64,000 nt of DNA from G020353115 sp964389685 (GCA_964389685.1 CAYMFM010000005.1:1-64000), one strand, 5' to 3'; shown: positions 36,677 through 46,256, counted from the first letter of the stretch. The notes: a model not told the origin generated them from the letters alone. Program-made: numbers and translations.

Positions 36677-39169
36677 ATGAAACACATAAGGAATTTTTTC
36701 CCCGGTTCTCCACTCTTTCATCGACTCATTTGTGGCGGTTTACTTGGATTACTGGTTTTCTCTTTCGCGTCAGCACAAACCACAAAAATCAGGGGTAATA
36801 TTAAAGATGCTGAATCGGGCGAACCGTTGCCCTTTGTGAACATATCGTTTGTCGGCAAACCGATCGGCACCATTTCTGATTTCAATGGAGAGTATTATAT
36901 TGAAACTCAAAATCCCTCTGATTCCATCACGATATCCTATCTCGGATATAAATCCCAAACTTATCCTGTCAAAAAAGGAATCTTCCAGACCATTGATGCC
37001 AACCTGGAGAGGGGCCATATAGAGATCGAAGAGGTCATCGTTCACCGGGGGGAGAATCCGGCACATCTAATCCTCCGTAATGTTCTGCTGAATAAGCAGA
37101 GAAACAATCCCCGCAACCTCGATTCCTATTCTTTTGAGACCTATAACAAAATCCAGGTGGACATCAATAATGTTGACGAACAGTTTAAAAATCAGGCTAT
37201 TCTAAAACCGTTCCGGTTCGCATTTCAGTACATGGATACCTCAGCCATTACAGGAAAACCCTATCTGCCGGTCATGTTAAGTGAAGCAATATCAGATTAT
37301 TACTACCAGAAATCACCGTTCGAAGAAAAAGAGATTATTAAAGCCAGCAAAGTATCAGGTATTGATAATGAAAGCCTCTCCCAGGTTACCGGAAATATAT
37401 TTCAGGACCTCAACATTTATGATAATTATCTGAAAGTGATTGATCAGGGATTTGTCAGTCCGATCTCAGATTTTGCCCTGATCTATTACAAGTATTATTT
37501 AGTCGACAGTGCATACATCAATGACCGCTGGTGCTATGAACTCAGTTTCCAACCTCGCCGGAAACAGGAACCGACCTTTACGGGAAACTTCTGGATCCAC
37601 GATACCACTTTCGCTGTAGTTAAGATCCAGTTACGGCTGGCAGATGAGGTCAATGTAAATTTCATCCATGACATTGCAGGAGAAGAGGAGTATCAGATGA
37701 TCAATGACTCACTCTGGTTTCTGAAACAGCAGAAGCTGTTTGTCGATTTTAACCTTCGGGATCAGGCTTCCGGATTTTTCGGGCGCAAGTTGACCACCTA
37801 TGGGAAGGTCCGGATCAACGAACCGTTTCCTCCTGAAGCAATAGCAATCAGAGATAAAGTATGGGTTCCACAGAGTGCCCTGAGGGAAAATGAGAGCTTC
37901 TGGGAAAAAAACCGGCCGGTATCCCTTACCAGCAAAGAAAGAAATATATATTCCATGGTAGATTCTGTCCAATCCGTACCGGAATATATCCGGCTGGAAA
38001 AACTGATTGAAATGTTCGTCACCGGATACTGGGTTCAGGGACTGGTGGAACTGGGTCCCTATTACACCTTTTACAGCTATAATGAAATCGAAGGGAAACG
38101 ATTTAAATTCGGTGCAAGAACAAGCAACCAGTTCAGCACCAATTTGATGATTGAAGGACATATCGCTTACGGGATCAGAGATGAACGGATGAAATACGGA
38201 GGAGAATTCCTCTATCTGTTTAATAAAAATCCCCGCGTTGGTGTGGCCATGCATTATAAACACGATATTGAACAGATTGGAGAGAGTCCCAATGCATTTC
38301 TCAATGACAATTTCTTGGCCTCTTATCTGCGGCGCAACCCAAACTATAAATTAACCCTGGTGGATGATTTTACGGCATATTACGAGAAGGAATGGATCCA
38401 GGGATTTTCCAACACGGTAACATTCAACCACAAACGGATCTTCGCAACCCGGTATATCCCGTTCATGCTGCCGGAAGATACCGGATACCTGTTTTTACCG
38501 AAAATAATAAATACGGAATTATCACTCAATACCCGTTATGCCAAAGGAGAACGATACATCATGGGTGAATTCCTGAGAACCTCCATTGGAACCAGCAATC
38601 CCGTCATAAACCTGGATGTCGCTTTGGGTTTGAAAAACGTGCTGAACAGCAAATACAACTATGTTAAGGTGAAGTTTTCCATCTCCCAGAAAGTGCCTCT
38701 TCATCCCCTGGGTTATTTCAGGTACAATCTGGAAATGGGGAAAATTTTCGGAACACTGCCCTATCCGTTGCTCCACCTGCATGAAGGAAATGAGACCTAT
38801 CTGTTTGACAGGTATTCATTCAATATGATGAATTACTATGAATTTGCCAGTGACCAATACATCAGCCTTTTTCTGGAACACCATTTTCAAGGATTATTAT
38901 TCAATAAGTTACCCCTGTTCAGGAGGCTGAAGTGGAGAGAGGTGGTCAGTGCCAAAGGAGTGATCGGCAGCCTTGATCCCAAGCACGAGATACTGATGCC
39001 TTTCCCGGAAGGATTGAACGGTCTGGGGGGGCCTTACCTTGAAACCAGCCTGGGTATTGAAAACATACTGAAATTTTTCCGCATCGATGCAATGTGGCGA
39101 TATACACACCGGGAAAACCCAGATATTCAGACTTTTGGCATCAGGTGCATATTCCAGTTCATCTTTTAG
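36677..39169 (+). CDS. DUF5686 family outer-membrane protein with carboxypeptidase-like N-domain
   Basis: About 830 residues from the ATG at 36677; an upstream in-frame ATG at 36656, 2 bp after tatC, is also possible. A signal peptide (LGLLVFSFASAQ) is followed by a CarboxypepD_reg-like beta-sandwich (about 35-120: IRGNIKDAESGEPLPFVNISF, TISDFNGEYYIE). The long C-terminal region is aromatic, alternates polar and hydrophobic residues and ends in F (CIFQFIF), as an outer-membrane beta-barrel does. Function unknown; Bacteroidota-specific. It lies between tatC and lptB. Confidence 0.83.
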   Translation: MKHIRNFFPGSPLFHRLICGGLLGLLVFSFASAQTTKIRGNIKDAESGEPLPFVNISFVGKPIGTISDFNGEYYIETQNPSDSITISYLGYKSQTYPVKKGIFQTIDANLERGHIEIEEVIVHRGENPAHLILRNVLLNKQRNNPRNLDSYSFETYNKIQVDINNVDEQFKNQAILKPFRFAFQYMDTSAITGKPYLPVMLSEAISDYYYQKSPFEEKEIIKASKVSGIDNESLSQVTGNIFQDLNIYDNYLKVIDQGFVSPISDFALIYYKYYLVDSAYINDRWCYELSFQPRRKQEPTFTGNFWIHDTTFAVVKIQLRLADEVNVNFIHDIAGEEEYQMINDSLWFLKQQKLFVDFNLRDQASGFFGRKLTTYGKVRINEPFPPEAIAIRDKVWVPQSALRENESFWEKNRPVSLTSKERNIYSMVDSVQSVPEYIRLEKLIEMFVTGYWVQGLVELGPYYTFYSYNEIEGKRFKFGARTSNQFSTNLMIEGHIAYGIRDERMKYGGEFLYLFNKNPRVGVAMHYKHDIEQIGESPNAFLNDNFLASYLRRNPNYKLTLVDDFTAYYEKEWIQGFSNTVTFNHKRIFATRYIPFMLPEDTGYLFLPKIINTELSLNTRYAKGERYIMGEFLRTSIGTSNPVINLDVALGLKNVLNSKYNYVKVKFSISQKVPLHPLGYFRYNLEMGKIFGTLPYPLLHLHEGNETYLFDRYSFNMMNYYEFASDQYISLFLEHHFQGLLFNKLPLFRRLKWREVVSAKGVIGSLDPKHEILMPFPEGLNGLGGPYLETSLGIENILKFFRIDAMWRYTHRENPDIQTFGIRCIFQFIF

Positions 39170-39217
39170 GCAGATATTGACTCAAAATGACTATTTTCGC
39201 AACAAAGATAACATGTT

Positions 39218-39943
39218 GTGAGGTTATATACTGAAAATCTGGTAAAACGGTACCGCTCCCGCACAGTTGTTGATGATGTATCCATTGATGTGAAACGGGG
39301 TGAAATTGTTGGACTCCTGGGGCCCAATGGTGCCGGTAAAACCACCTCCTTTTATATGATCGTAGGGCTTATTGCCCCAAACCAGGGGAAGATCTATATG
39401 AATGACGAAGACATTACGGGATTACCGGTATATAAACGGGCACAAAAAGGGATTGGTTATCTGGCACAGGAAGCATCGGTTTTCAGGAAATTGAGTGTTG
39501 AGGATAATATCAAGGCCGTTCTGGAAATGTCGAATTTAGCCAAAGATGAACAAAAAGAACGGCTTGAGTCCCTTCTCAGGGAATTCGGACTTGACCGCAT
39601 CAGAAAGAGCAAGGGATTTCAATTATCGGGAGGCGAACGCAGACGAACAGAAATTGCACGCGCCCTGGCAATTAAGCCAAAATTCATGCTGCTGGATGAG
39701 CCATTTGCAGGCATCGATCCGATCGCTGTTGAAGATATTCAGGAGATTGTGAGCCGGCTTAAAGATAAAAACATTGGTATTCTCATTACTGACCATAATG
39801 TTCATGAGACCTTATCCATCACCGACAGAGCGTACCTGTTGTTTGAAGGAAGTATCATGAAATCGGGAACATCAAATGAGTTGGCTGATGATGAAAAAGT
39901 AAGGCGGTTATATCTCGGTAAAAATTTTGAACTCAGAAATTAA
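39218..39943 (+). CDS. lptB: LPS export ABC transporter ATP-binding protein
   Basis: A 241-residue ATPase that powers LPS transport from inner to outer membrane with LptFG. Walker A is GPNGAGKT (35-42), the signature is LSGGE (136-140), Walker B is FMLLDEP (156-162) and the H-loop is TDHNVHET. The sequence [21 protein letters not shown] is diagnostic of LptB over other ABC ATPases. The likely start is GTG; no better in-frame ATG is seen upstream. Confidence 0.93.
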   Translation: MRLYTENLVKRYRSRTVVDDVSIDVKRGEIVGLLGPNGAGKTTSFYMIVGLIAPNQGKIYMNDEDITGLPVYKRAQKGIGYLAQEASVFRKLSVEDNIKAVLEMSNLAKDEQKERLESLLREFGLDRIRKSKGFQLSGGERRRTEIARALAIKPKFMLLDEPFAGIDPIAVEDIQEIVSRLKDKNIGILITDHNVHETLSITDRAYLLFEGSIMKSGTSNELADDEKVRRLYLGKNFELRN

Positions 39944-39980
39944 TACGTTAACGTGTACCTGGTTCATATTTCAAATTTAA

Positions 39981-39988
39981 TATCTTTG
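39981..39988 (+). promoter_or_regulatory. -7 box for tRNA-Leu
   Basis: TATCTTTG, ending 12 bp before the tRNA 5' end. It fits TAnnTTTG. Confidence 0.55.
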
Positions 39989-40000
39989 CGGTGAATTCAG

Positions 40001-40082
40001 GCGGATGTGGCGTAATTGGTAGCCGCGCTAGATTTAGGATCTAGTGCCTTCGGGCGTGGGGGTTCGAGTCCCTTCATCCGCA
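40001..40082 (+). tRNA. tRNA-Leu (anticodon UAG)
   Basis: Acceptor arms GCGGATG and CATCCGC pair, the D-arm contains AATTGGTAG, the anticodon stem CTAGA/TCTAG encloses TTTAGGA giving anticodon TAG (reads CUA and related Leu codons), a long class II variable arm (TGCCTTCGGGCGT) follows, and the T loop is TTCGAGT. The length of 82 nt and long variable arm fit tRNA-Leu. CCA is not encoded. Confidence 0.93.
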
Positions 40083-40171
40083 CGATCGTTCCCAAAACCG
40101 CTTTAACTTACGATGGTTATATCGGCAGTTCTGGCGGTTTTTACTGTTTTTATTACATTAAGCATATAACA

Positions 40172-41530
40172 ATGAACATTACCAGAGAGAATATTGATCC
40201 ATTGAATACCACAATTAAAATCGGAATTCAGAAAGAAGATTATGAAACACGGGTTGAAGAGGTCCTGAAGGATTACCGGAAAAAGGCCCGACTGGACGGG
40301 TTCAGACCCGGGAAAATACCTTCCGGGCTGATTAAAAAAATGTATGGGAAAACGGTACTGATTGAGGAGGTGAATAAGATCCTTTCCGAATCACTCTCCA
40401 GCTACATCACGGAAGAAAACCTATCGATTCTTGGTGAACCCTTGCCCAATGAACAAGAACAACAACCCATCGATTGGGACCACCAGGAGGAGTTCGAATT
40501 TGCATTTGATCTGGGCCTTGCCCCTCCCATAGAAATCAACCTGTCGACCCGGGATAAGATCCCCTATTATACCATCTCTATTGATAAAAAAATAAAAGAA
40601 TCCTATACGGAGGAGTATCTCAGAAAATTGGGGTCATTTAAATCCGTTGAACAGGCTGGTGAAGAGGATCTGCTGAAGGGTAGCATAAACCAACTGGACA
40701 TAAACGGGGAGATCGTTGAAACGGGAATTTCGGTTGAAGAAACCTCCTTCTCCCTGGGTGCAGTCAAAGATAAAGAAATGGTAAAAAAATGCAAGGGAAA
40801 GCAGGTAAATGACACCATAGATTTTGATATCAAAAAAGCGTTTCCAAATGATACTGAGATATCCTCTATACTCAAGATTGATAAAGATCAGGTTTCATCC
40901 ATCGGACCCAACTTCAGATTCAACATTAAGGAGGTCAGCCGGTTCGAAAAGGCTGAAATGAATCAGGACTTTTACGACAAAGCATTTGGAAAAGGAAATG
41001 TTACATCCGAAAAAGAGTTTGACGAAAAGATAGAGGAGGAAATCGCTGCCCAATTAGCCAAGGAGAGTGAGTTCCGGTTTGCAATCGATGTGAAAGAAAA
41101 AATGATTAAGAAAGTAAAAATGGACCTGCCTTCGACATTTTTAAAACGGTGGCTGAAAGCTATAAACAAAGACAAGGTTACAGAAGAACAGATCGAGCAG
41201 GATTTCGAACACTTTGAAAATGATCTGAAATGGCAATTAATCAAAGACCAGATCATTAAAGACAACGAAATCAAGATTTCCGATGAAGAGATCAGAAACT
41301 ATGCAAAAGAATATGCAAAAATGCAATTCCAGCAATATGGCATGTCGAATATCCCCGATGAATACGTGACCAACTATGCCAAAGAGATGCTGGGGCGGGA
41401 AGAAGATGCAAAGAAGCTATATGGAAGAAAATATGAAGAAAAAGTAATTGAATTCGTCAAAGAGCAGGTAAAACTGGATCAGAAAAAGATCCCTTCGGAC
41501 GAATTTAATAAACTGTACGACCAAAAGTAA
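40172..41530 (+). CDS. tig: Trigger factor-like chaperone
   Basis: 452 residues from the ATG at 40172 (MNITRENIDPLN). The open frame extends upstream through the tRNA, but that part is not coding. The N-terminal ribosome-binding domain carries the GFRPGKIPSGLIKKMYG signature (about 49-65). A degenerate peptidyl-prolyl isomerase region follows, and a long, charged, helical C-terminal domain. It binds nascent chains at the ribosome exit. It lies just upstream of clpP and clpX, the usual bacterial arrangement. Confidence 0.93.
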   Translation: MNITRENIDPLNTTIKIGIQKEDYETRVEEVLKDYRKKARLDGFRPGKIPSGLIKKMYGKTVLIEEVNKILSESLSSYITEENLSILGEPLPNEQEQQPIDWDHQEEFEFAFDLGLAPPIEINLSTRDKIPYYTISIDKKIKESYTEEYLRKLGSFKSVEQAGEEDLLKGSINQLDINGEIVETGISVEETSFSLGAVKDKEMVKKCKGKQVNDTIDFDIKKAFPNDTEISSILKIDKDQVSSIGPNFRFNIKEVSRFEKAEMNQDFYDKAFGKGNVTSEKEFDEKIEEEIAAQLAKESEFRFAIDVKEKMIKKVKMDLPSTFLKRWLKAINKDKVTEEQIEQDFEHFENDLKWQLIKDQIIKDNEIKISDEEIRNYAKEYAKMQFQQYGMSNIPDEYVTNYAKEMLGREEDAKKLYGRKYEEKVIEFVKEQVKLDQKKIPSDEFNKLYDQK

Positions 41531-41567
41531 TCTTCGTGAATTAACAAACCAGTCATAAATATTTTTA

Positions 41568-41575
41568 TAATTTTG
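41568..41575 (+). promoter_or_regulatory. -7 box for clpP
   Basis: TAATTTTG, 27 bp before the clpP ATG at 41603. An in-frame TTG at 41573 lies inside this box, so the ATG is the better start. Confidence 0.45.
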
Positions 41576-41602
41576 GATTCTAAACAATTAAAAACTCACA
41601 CT

Positions 41603-42283
41603 ATGGATCAAAAAGATGATTTCAGAAGATATGTCACCGGACATCTCGGGATCAGTAGTTTACGGTTGGATAAATACCGGTCCATTAATAACAATTACAT
41701 CTCTCCCACCATTATTGAGGAGAGACAACTGAACATTGCATCCATGGATGTTTTCTCACGGCTGATGATGGATCGTATCATCTTCCTGGGACTGCCAATT
41801 GATGATTACGTTGCCAACATTATCCAGGCTCAATTACTCTACCTTGAATCCACCGATCCGACCAAAGATATCCAGATCTATTTCAACACACCTGGCGGGT
41901 CCGTTCATGCCGGTTTGGGGATTTACGATACGATGCAATACATCAGTTCAGATATAGCAACCATCTGTACCGGAATGGCTGCATCAATGGGTGCTGTTCT
42001 GCTCACTGCCGGGAAAAAAGGCAAACGCTCAGCGTTGAAACATTCCCGCCTGATGATACATCAGCCGATGGGTGGAGCACAGGGTCCGGCAGCCGATATT
42101 GAAATCACAGCAAGAGAGATCATTAAGCTTCGGACCGAGCTGTATACCATCATTGCAGAACACTCCGGAAATTCCATAAAAAAAGTGGAAAAAGATGCAG
42201 ACCGGGATTACTGGATGACTGCCACCGAAGCCAAGGAGTATGGAATGATTGATGAAGTGCTTCTGAGAAGCAAGAAAGAGTAG
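41603..42283 (+). CDS. clpP: ATP-dependent Clp protease proteolytic subunit
   Basis: 226 residues from the ATG. The catalytic triad is S128 (AASMGA), H153 (MIHQPMGG) and D202 (RDYW). It is longer at the N-terminus than E. coli ClpP by about 20 to 30 residues, which are probably removed by self-processing. It degrades proteins unfolded by ClpX, encoded downstream. Confidence 0.96.
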   Translation: MDQKDDFRRYVTGHLGISSLRLDKYRSINNNYISPTIIEERQLNIASMDVFSRLMMDRIIFLGLPIDDYVANIIQAQLLYLESTDPTKDIQIYFNTPGGSVHAGLGIYDTMQYISSDIATICTGMAASMGAVLLTAGKKGKRSALKHSRLMIHQPMGGAQGPAADIEITAREIIKLRTELYTIIAEHSGNSIKKVEKDADRDYWMTATEAKEYGMIDEVLLRSKKE

Positions 42284-42369
42284 TAAGAGATGACATCTGA
42301 AAAACAGCTGATCAACCGGTTGGTTTTTCGCAATGCTTCTCTATTGTAACCACCTTAGGAACAATTTTG

Positions 42370-42377
42370 TATATTTG
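42370..42377 (+). promoter_or_regulatory. -7 box for clpX
   Basis: TATATTTG, 44 bp before the clpX ATG. It suggests clpX can be transcribed separately from clpP. Confidence 0.5.
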
Positions 42378-42421
42378 TATACGTTAATCAGACGCAAGAC
42401 AAATCGCATCATTGCTATATC

Positions 42422-43642
42422 ATGGATAAATGTTCATTCTGCGGACGTGAAAAAAAGGATACAAATCTTCTGATTGCCGGGATTTCCGGGCATATCTGTG
42501 ATCATTGTATCGAACAGGCTTACAACATCATTCAGGAAGAGACCAAGAGCAGGAGTGAATTCGATGTAAACCAGATTCAATTGCTCAAACCCATTGAGAT
42601 TAAAAATTTTCTGGATGAATATGTTATCGGTCAGGAGCAGGCAAAGAAATACCTTTCCGTAGCCGTTTACAACCATTACAAAAGACTGATGCAGAGTTCC
42701 CGGCGCGAGGAGGACGATGTTGAGATCGAAAAATCGAATATTGTCCTTGTGGGCGAAACGGGAACCGGGAAAACACTGCTGGCACGAACCATTGCCAGGA
42801 TGCTTCATGTTCCTTTCACCATTGTCGATGCTACTGTATTGACTGAAGCCGGGTATGTTGGTGAAGACATCGAAAGCCTTCTAACCCGCCTGTTACAGGC
42901 AGCAGATTACGATGTAAAGGCAGCCGAAAAAGGGATTATATTTATCGATGAGATTGATAAAATCGCACGGAAAAGCGATAATCCCTCTATAACCCGGGAT
43001 GTGTCGGGAGAAGGAGTACAACAGGGCCTTTTAAAACTCCTGGAAGGCTCTATTGTGAATGTTCCACCCCAGGGGGGAAGAAAGCATCCGGAGCAAAAAA
43101 TGATCCCGGTAAATACCCAGAACATACTCTATATTTGTGGCGGAGCATTCGATGGGATTGAGAAGAAAATCGGTCAGCGACTCAATGCCCAGGTGGTGGG
43201 ATACAGCGCCAGTAAAAACAGAGATAGCGTGGATAAATCGAACCTGCTCCAGTATATTGCACCACAGGACCTGAAAGCCTTTGGCATGATCCCGGAAATT
43301 GTCGGCCGGCTTCCTGTCATCACCTATCTCCAACCCCTCAAGCGGGATGCATTGCGGAATATCCTTACTGAACCAAGGAATGCCATTGTAAAACAATACA
43401 TGAAGCTCTTCGGAATGGATAACATCGAACTCACCTTCTCCGAGGAGACACTCAATTATATCGTAGACAAAGCCATTGAGTTTAAACTGGGTGCACGGGG
43501 ATTGCGTTCAATCTGTGAAGCCATTATGATGGATCCAATGTTCGAACTGCCATCCAACAATGAACGAAAGCTTCATATTGACATCAATTATGCCAAACAG
43601 AAGCTTGAGAATGTGGACCTGAAGATCCTGAAAGCATCATAA
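42422..43642 (+). CDS. clpX: ATP-dependent Clp protease ATP-binding subunit
   Basis: A 406-residue AAA+ unfoldase. The N-terminal zinc domain has C4, C7, C26 and C29. Walker A is GETGTGKT (111-118), Walker B is [12 protein letters not shown], and the IGF-like loop for ClpP docking would be in the [12 protein letters not shown] area. Length is normal. The stop codon touches the left arm of the inverted-repeat element that follows. Confidence 0.96.
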   Translation: MDKCSFCGREKKDTNLLIAGISGHICDHCIEQAYNIIQEETKSRSEFDVNQIQLLKPIEIKNFLDEYVIGQEQAKKYLSVAVYNHYKRLMQSSRREEDDVEIEKSNIVLVGETGTGKTLLARTIARMLHVPFTIVDATVLTEAGYVGEDIESLLTRLLQAADYDVKAAEKGIIFIDEIDKIARKSDNPSITRDVSGEGVQQGLLKLLEGSIVNVPPQGGRKHPEQKMIPVNTQNILYICGGAFDGIEKKIGQRLNAQVVGYSASKNRDSVDKSNLLQYIAPQDLKAFGMIPEIVGRLPVITYLQPLKRDALRNILTEPRNAIVKQYMKLFGMDNIELTFSEETLNYIVDKAIEFKLGARGLRSICEAIMMDPMFELPSNNERKLHIDINYAKQKLENVDLKILKAS

Positions 43643-43804
43643 AAAAAGAGGGTGTCTCAAAAGTATAAGAAAAGTGTTCTCGCAAAGACGCAAAGAAAAC
43701 ACCAGGATCGTAAATAACTGTTTATTAATTTATTATTCTCTTTTCTTTGCGGCTACTTTGCGGCTTCGCATGAGAAATTTACTTTTGAGACACCCTCTTT
43801 TTTT
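43641..43804. mobile_element. MITE-like element with 25-bp terminal inverted repeats
   Basis: A 164-bp AT-rich sequence without a gene. The arms at 43641-43665 and 43780-43804 are perfect 25-bp inverted repeats containing GAGGGTGTCTCAAAAGTA. Further inside, GCAAAGACGCAAAG and a matching CTTTGCGG run are imperfectly complementary. The GGGTGTCTCAAAA end resembles ends of Bacteroidota insertion sequences, so this could be a non-autonomous derivative. It may also act as a two-way terminator between the convergent clpX and lipoprotein genes. No clear target-site duplication was seen. Confidence 0.65.
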
Positions 43805-43820
43805 TTATGCACAATCTGCA

Positions 43821-44324
43821 TCATCGGATCCTGGGTCTGGGATTGTACCGGAGCAGAATGGTTTTTGTCCCCTCTAGATGGATATCATTAATGTAATAAT
43901 CCACCAGGGTTGCTGTTTTCTGAGAACCTTCCATACGATACCTTCCCGTAATGGTAATCATTATCTTACCCCTCCGGATATTACCGTAAAATCCAACGCA
44001 GTCGGTTTCACCATAATCAATGGTGATCACTTTTGGCCAGTGGGTTGTATCCGGATGGTCAACGGTGATCGAGGGACAACTATCAACCACCTCCTCCTGT
44101 GATTTTAATTGAGCGTTGTAAAGCTGATCATCTACAATCTGCACGGCATGATCAACAGTCTCCCAGATATCGTTGAAGAGTGCATCTGCCAGGGCATCAT
44201 CCTCCGCCACTGCAAGGTCTTCTTCGGTTATATTCTCTGCCGATTCATCCTTCTCACACGAATAAAAAAGCACTGAACCAGCCAGCACAAAGGAGAGGAT
44301 ATAAAAAATTCGCTTTGTTTTCAT
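43821..44324 (-). CDS. Lipoprotein, probably C-terminally truncated
   Basis: 167 residues from the ATG at 44324, giving a clean lipoprotein signal (FVLAGSVLFYSC, Cys about 23). An acidic low-complexity stretch follows, then VITIDYGETDCVGFYGNIRRGKI and YYINDIHLEGTKTI. From memory this matches a Bacteroidota lipoprotein family of 250-300 residues in which the EGTKT strand is followed by about 100 more residues. Here it ends NPRPRIR, 17 bp from the inverted-repeat element, so the end may have been removed by that insertion. Function unknown. Confidence 0.6.
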   Translation of the reverse strand: MKTKRIFYILSFVLAGSVLFYSCEKDESAENITEEDLAVAEDDALADALFNDIWETVDHAVQIVDDQLYNAQLKSQEEVVDSCPSITVDHPDTTHWPKVITIDYGETDCVGFYGNIRRGKIMITITGRYRMEGSQKTATLVDYYINDIHLEGTKTILLRYNPRPRIR

Positions 44325-44425
44325 GGGAATAAAATTTGGTTTAACATTGTTCATTTCGGATTTTACCCTTTAGACAATGCTTCCTGTAAAAGGTTTAACG
44401 GAGATGAAAAAAGAGGAATGAAGAG

Positions 44426-44917
44426 TTACCTTTTTCTTTTATATACAGCATAGGTATAGGAGAAATCATTCTTCCCTTCCGGTCCATGTTTTTCGCTCTC
44501 TAACATCTCCCACTCATCCAAATAAAGTTCCGGGAAAAAGGTATCGGCATCAAATGTCTTGTGTACCCAGGTAATGTACAGTTTTTCTGCAATGGGCAGA
44601 AACTGGTGGTAGACCATCCCGCCACCAATCACAAAACATTCATCATCCGGGCATTTTTCAATGGCTTCATCGATCGAGTAAGCCATGATACATCCCTCTA
44701 TTTTGTCCCCCGGAATATCCGAAAGTACAACGCTGGTTCGGTCTGGCAAAGGTCGGACAGGCAGGGATTCGAACGTTTTCTTTCCCATGATGAGGCAATG
44801 ACCGGATGTAATCCGTTTGAATCGCTTAAGGTCTTCCGGGATATGCCATAGCAGCCGGTTATCCTTGCCTATGGCATAATTTTCCGCAATGGCCACAATG
44901 ATGGAGAAGGTTTTCAT
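44426..44917 (-). CDS. folA: Dihydrofolate reductase
   Basis: A 163-residue enzyme reducing dihydrofolate to tetrahydrofolate with NADPH. Motifs are FSIIVAIAENYAIGKDNRLLWHIPEDLKRF at the N-terminus with the catalytic acidic residue in PEDL, MGKKTF for NADPH, and FVIGGGMVYHQFL. It neighbours thyA, whose reaction produces dihydrofolate. The 438 bp between them contain structured repeats. Confidence 0.95.
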   Translation of the reverse strand: MKTFSIIVAIAENYAIGKDNRLLWHIPEDLKRFKRITSGHCLIMGKKTFESLPVRPLPDRTSVVLSDIPGDKIEGCIMAYSIDEAIEKCPDDECFVIGGGMVYHQFLPIAEKLYITWVHKTFDADTFFPELYLDEWEMLESEKHGPEGKNDFSYTYAVYKRKR

Positions 44918-45096
44918 GTTGAATAATGAAAAGGTGATTGTTCCGTTCCTGTATTCACACTACAAATAAACTGCATCATTTGATAACATCAAAATTTTAG
45001 CCAACTACTGTACCAAAAACCGTCTAAAGCTAAAATGCTGACACGGTTATGCACCCTCGTCCGGTACCCTGATTTGCTGACCGCGTCAGCTTTTGA

Positions 45097-45138
45097 TCTT
45101 GTACGGTCTGACGGATTTCTTCCCGTCTGACCGATGGG
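45097..45138. repeat. 42-bp hairpin repeat, copy 1
   Basis: Begins TCTTGTACGGTCTGACGG and ends CCCGTCTGACCGATGGG. The arms CGGTCTGACGG and CCGTCTGACCG pair except for one central T-T. A second copy lies at 45232-45273. Confidence 0.75.
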
Positions 45139-45231
45139 TCAGTAGTTCCGTAGTACCCTGTGGAACTTTGGAGAATCTGTAACAGGCCCATGTAATATCC
45201 ACCTTCTAAGAATGCCAGTTCCTTAGGTTGG

Positions 45232-45273
45232 TCTTGTACGGTCTGACGGGTTTTTTCCCGTCTGACCGATGGG
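45232..45273. repeat. 42-bp hairpin repeat, copy 2
   Basis: A direct repeat of 45097-45138 with only two differences, both in the loop. The hairpin arms are identical in the two copies, including the central mismatch. Confidence 0.75.
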
Positions 45274-45327
45274 AGGAAACCTAAAACCGGCAGCCAAGTC
45301 CCGAATTTCTTAGTAGCTTTGCTTCTT

Positions 45328-45355
45328 TAGAAATTCGAGGATCCTCGCATTTCTA
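45328..45355 (-). terminator. Hairpin immediately after the thyA stop
   Basis: TAGAAAT and ATTTCTA flank the palindrome CGAGGATCCTCG, forming a 14-bp stem with one mismatch. There is no T-tract after it in the thyA direction. A second hairpin, CGAATTTCT/AGAAATTCG (45302-45310, 45329-45337), uses part of the same bases, so the two exclude each other. Confidence 0.45.
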
Positions 45356-46150
45356 CTATATCGAAATCTTTCCTTTTATGTGCGGATGTGCCTGGTAATT
45401 CTCCAGTACAAAATCTTCATACTGAAAATCCAAGATATCCTTCACACCCGGATCCAACCTCATGGTTGGTGGTTCAAACGGTTTCCGTGTGAGCTGCAAT
45501 TTTACCTGTTCTATATGATTAAGGTAGATGTGGGCATCACCAAACGTATGAATAAATTCTCCGGGCTGGAGGCCGGTTACCTGGGCAATCATCATGGTTA
45601 GCAGCGAATAGGATGCTATGTTGAATGGAACGCCAAGGAATATATCAGCACTTCTCTGGTACAACTGGCAGGAGAGTTTTCCTTTGCCAACGTAAAACTG
45701 GAAAAGAACATGACAGGGTGGTAATGCCATGTTATCCAGTTCGCCAACATTCCAGGCACTAACGATGTGCCTTCTGGAATCCGGTTCATTCCTGATGGAA
45801 TGGATAACCCGGCTTATCTGGTCAATTTTTCTTCCGTCCGGCTGAGGCCATGATCTCCATTGATATCCATAGATATGACCCAGATCTCCCGTCTCATCAG
45901 CCCACTCATCCCATATGCGTACACCGTGATCATTCAGGTATTTTATGTTGGTATCCCCTTTCAGGAACCATAACAGCTCATAAATGATGGATTTCAGGTG
46001 CAGTTTCTTGGTTGTTAAAAGCGGGAAATGCCGATCCAGATCAAACCGCATTTGATAGCCAAAGATACTCAGCGCTCCCGTTCCTGTCCGGTCTTTCTTT
46101 TTTATCCCGTTGGTCATCACATTATTCAACAGATCCAGATACTGTTGCAT
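45356..46150 (-). CDS. thyA: Thymidylate synthase
   Basis: 264 residues from the ATG at 46150, the same length as E. coli ThyA; MQQYLDLL aligns with the E. coli N-terminus, so the ATG four codons upstream is less likely. It methylates dUMP to dTMP with methylene-tetrahydrofolate. The nucleophile is C146 ([10 protein letters not shown]), and the dUMP-binding arginines are in [11 protein letters not shown]. FolA, encoded downstream, recycles the dihydrofolate made. Confidence 0.96.
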   Translation of the reverse strand: MQQYLDLLNNVMTNGIKKKDRTGTGALSIFGYQMRFDLDRHFPLLTTKKLHLKSIIYELLWFLKGDTNIKYLNDHGVRIWDEWADETGDLGHIYGYQWRSWPQPDGRKIDQISRVIHSIRNEPDSRRHIVSAWNVGELDNMALPPCHVLFQFYVGKGKLSCQLYQRSADIFLGVPFNIASYSLLTMMIAQVTGLQPGEFIHTFGDAHIYLNHIEQVKLQLTRKPFEPPTMRLDPGVKDILDFQYEDFVLENYQAHPHIKGKISI

Positions 46151-46230
46151 AACTGCATTCAATTAGATTAGAAATCTGAAAAAAGTCAAAGTTAAAACTT
46201 CCCGATTAGTTATCGGGGCAGATGGCGGGA

Positions 46231-46256
46231 AGGTTTTCCAATAGTTATTGACAAAT
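46231..46256 (+). repeat. Island-flanking repeat A, left copy
   Basis: A 26-bp sequence starting AGGTTTTCCAATAGTTAT that recurs in the same orientation at 49271-49296 with three mismatches. The right copy covers the end of the hydrolase remnant. Confidence 0.55.

Larger units (their letters stand above)
44918..45355. other. Structured folA-thyA intergenic region
   Basis: 438 bp without a credible gene. It contains ATTTTAGC/GCTAAAAT (44994-45001, 45029-45036) interleaved with AACCGT/ACGGTT (45018-45023, 45043-45048), which together could form a pseudoknot. It also holds a triloop hairpin GCTGAC-CGC-GTCAGC (45076-45090), two copies of a 42-bp repeat, and a hairpin next to the thyA stop. It could be an RNA gene, a leader for folA, or a collection of repeats. 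Confidence 0.5.

Noticed and set aside
40016..40171. Upstream extension of the trigger factor frame
   Set aside because: It would translate most of the tRNA-Leu gene. The ATG at 40172 matches the family start.
44918..45355. A retron or tetrahydrofolate riboswitch between folA and thyA
   Set aside because: No reverse transcriptase is nearby and the conserved core of known folate riboswitches was not found. It is kept only as an unexplained structured region.
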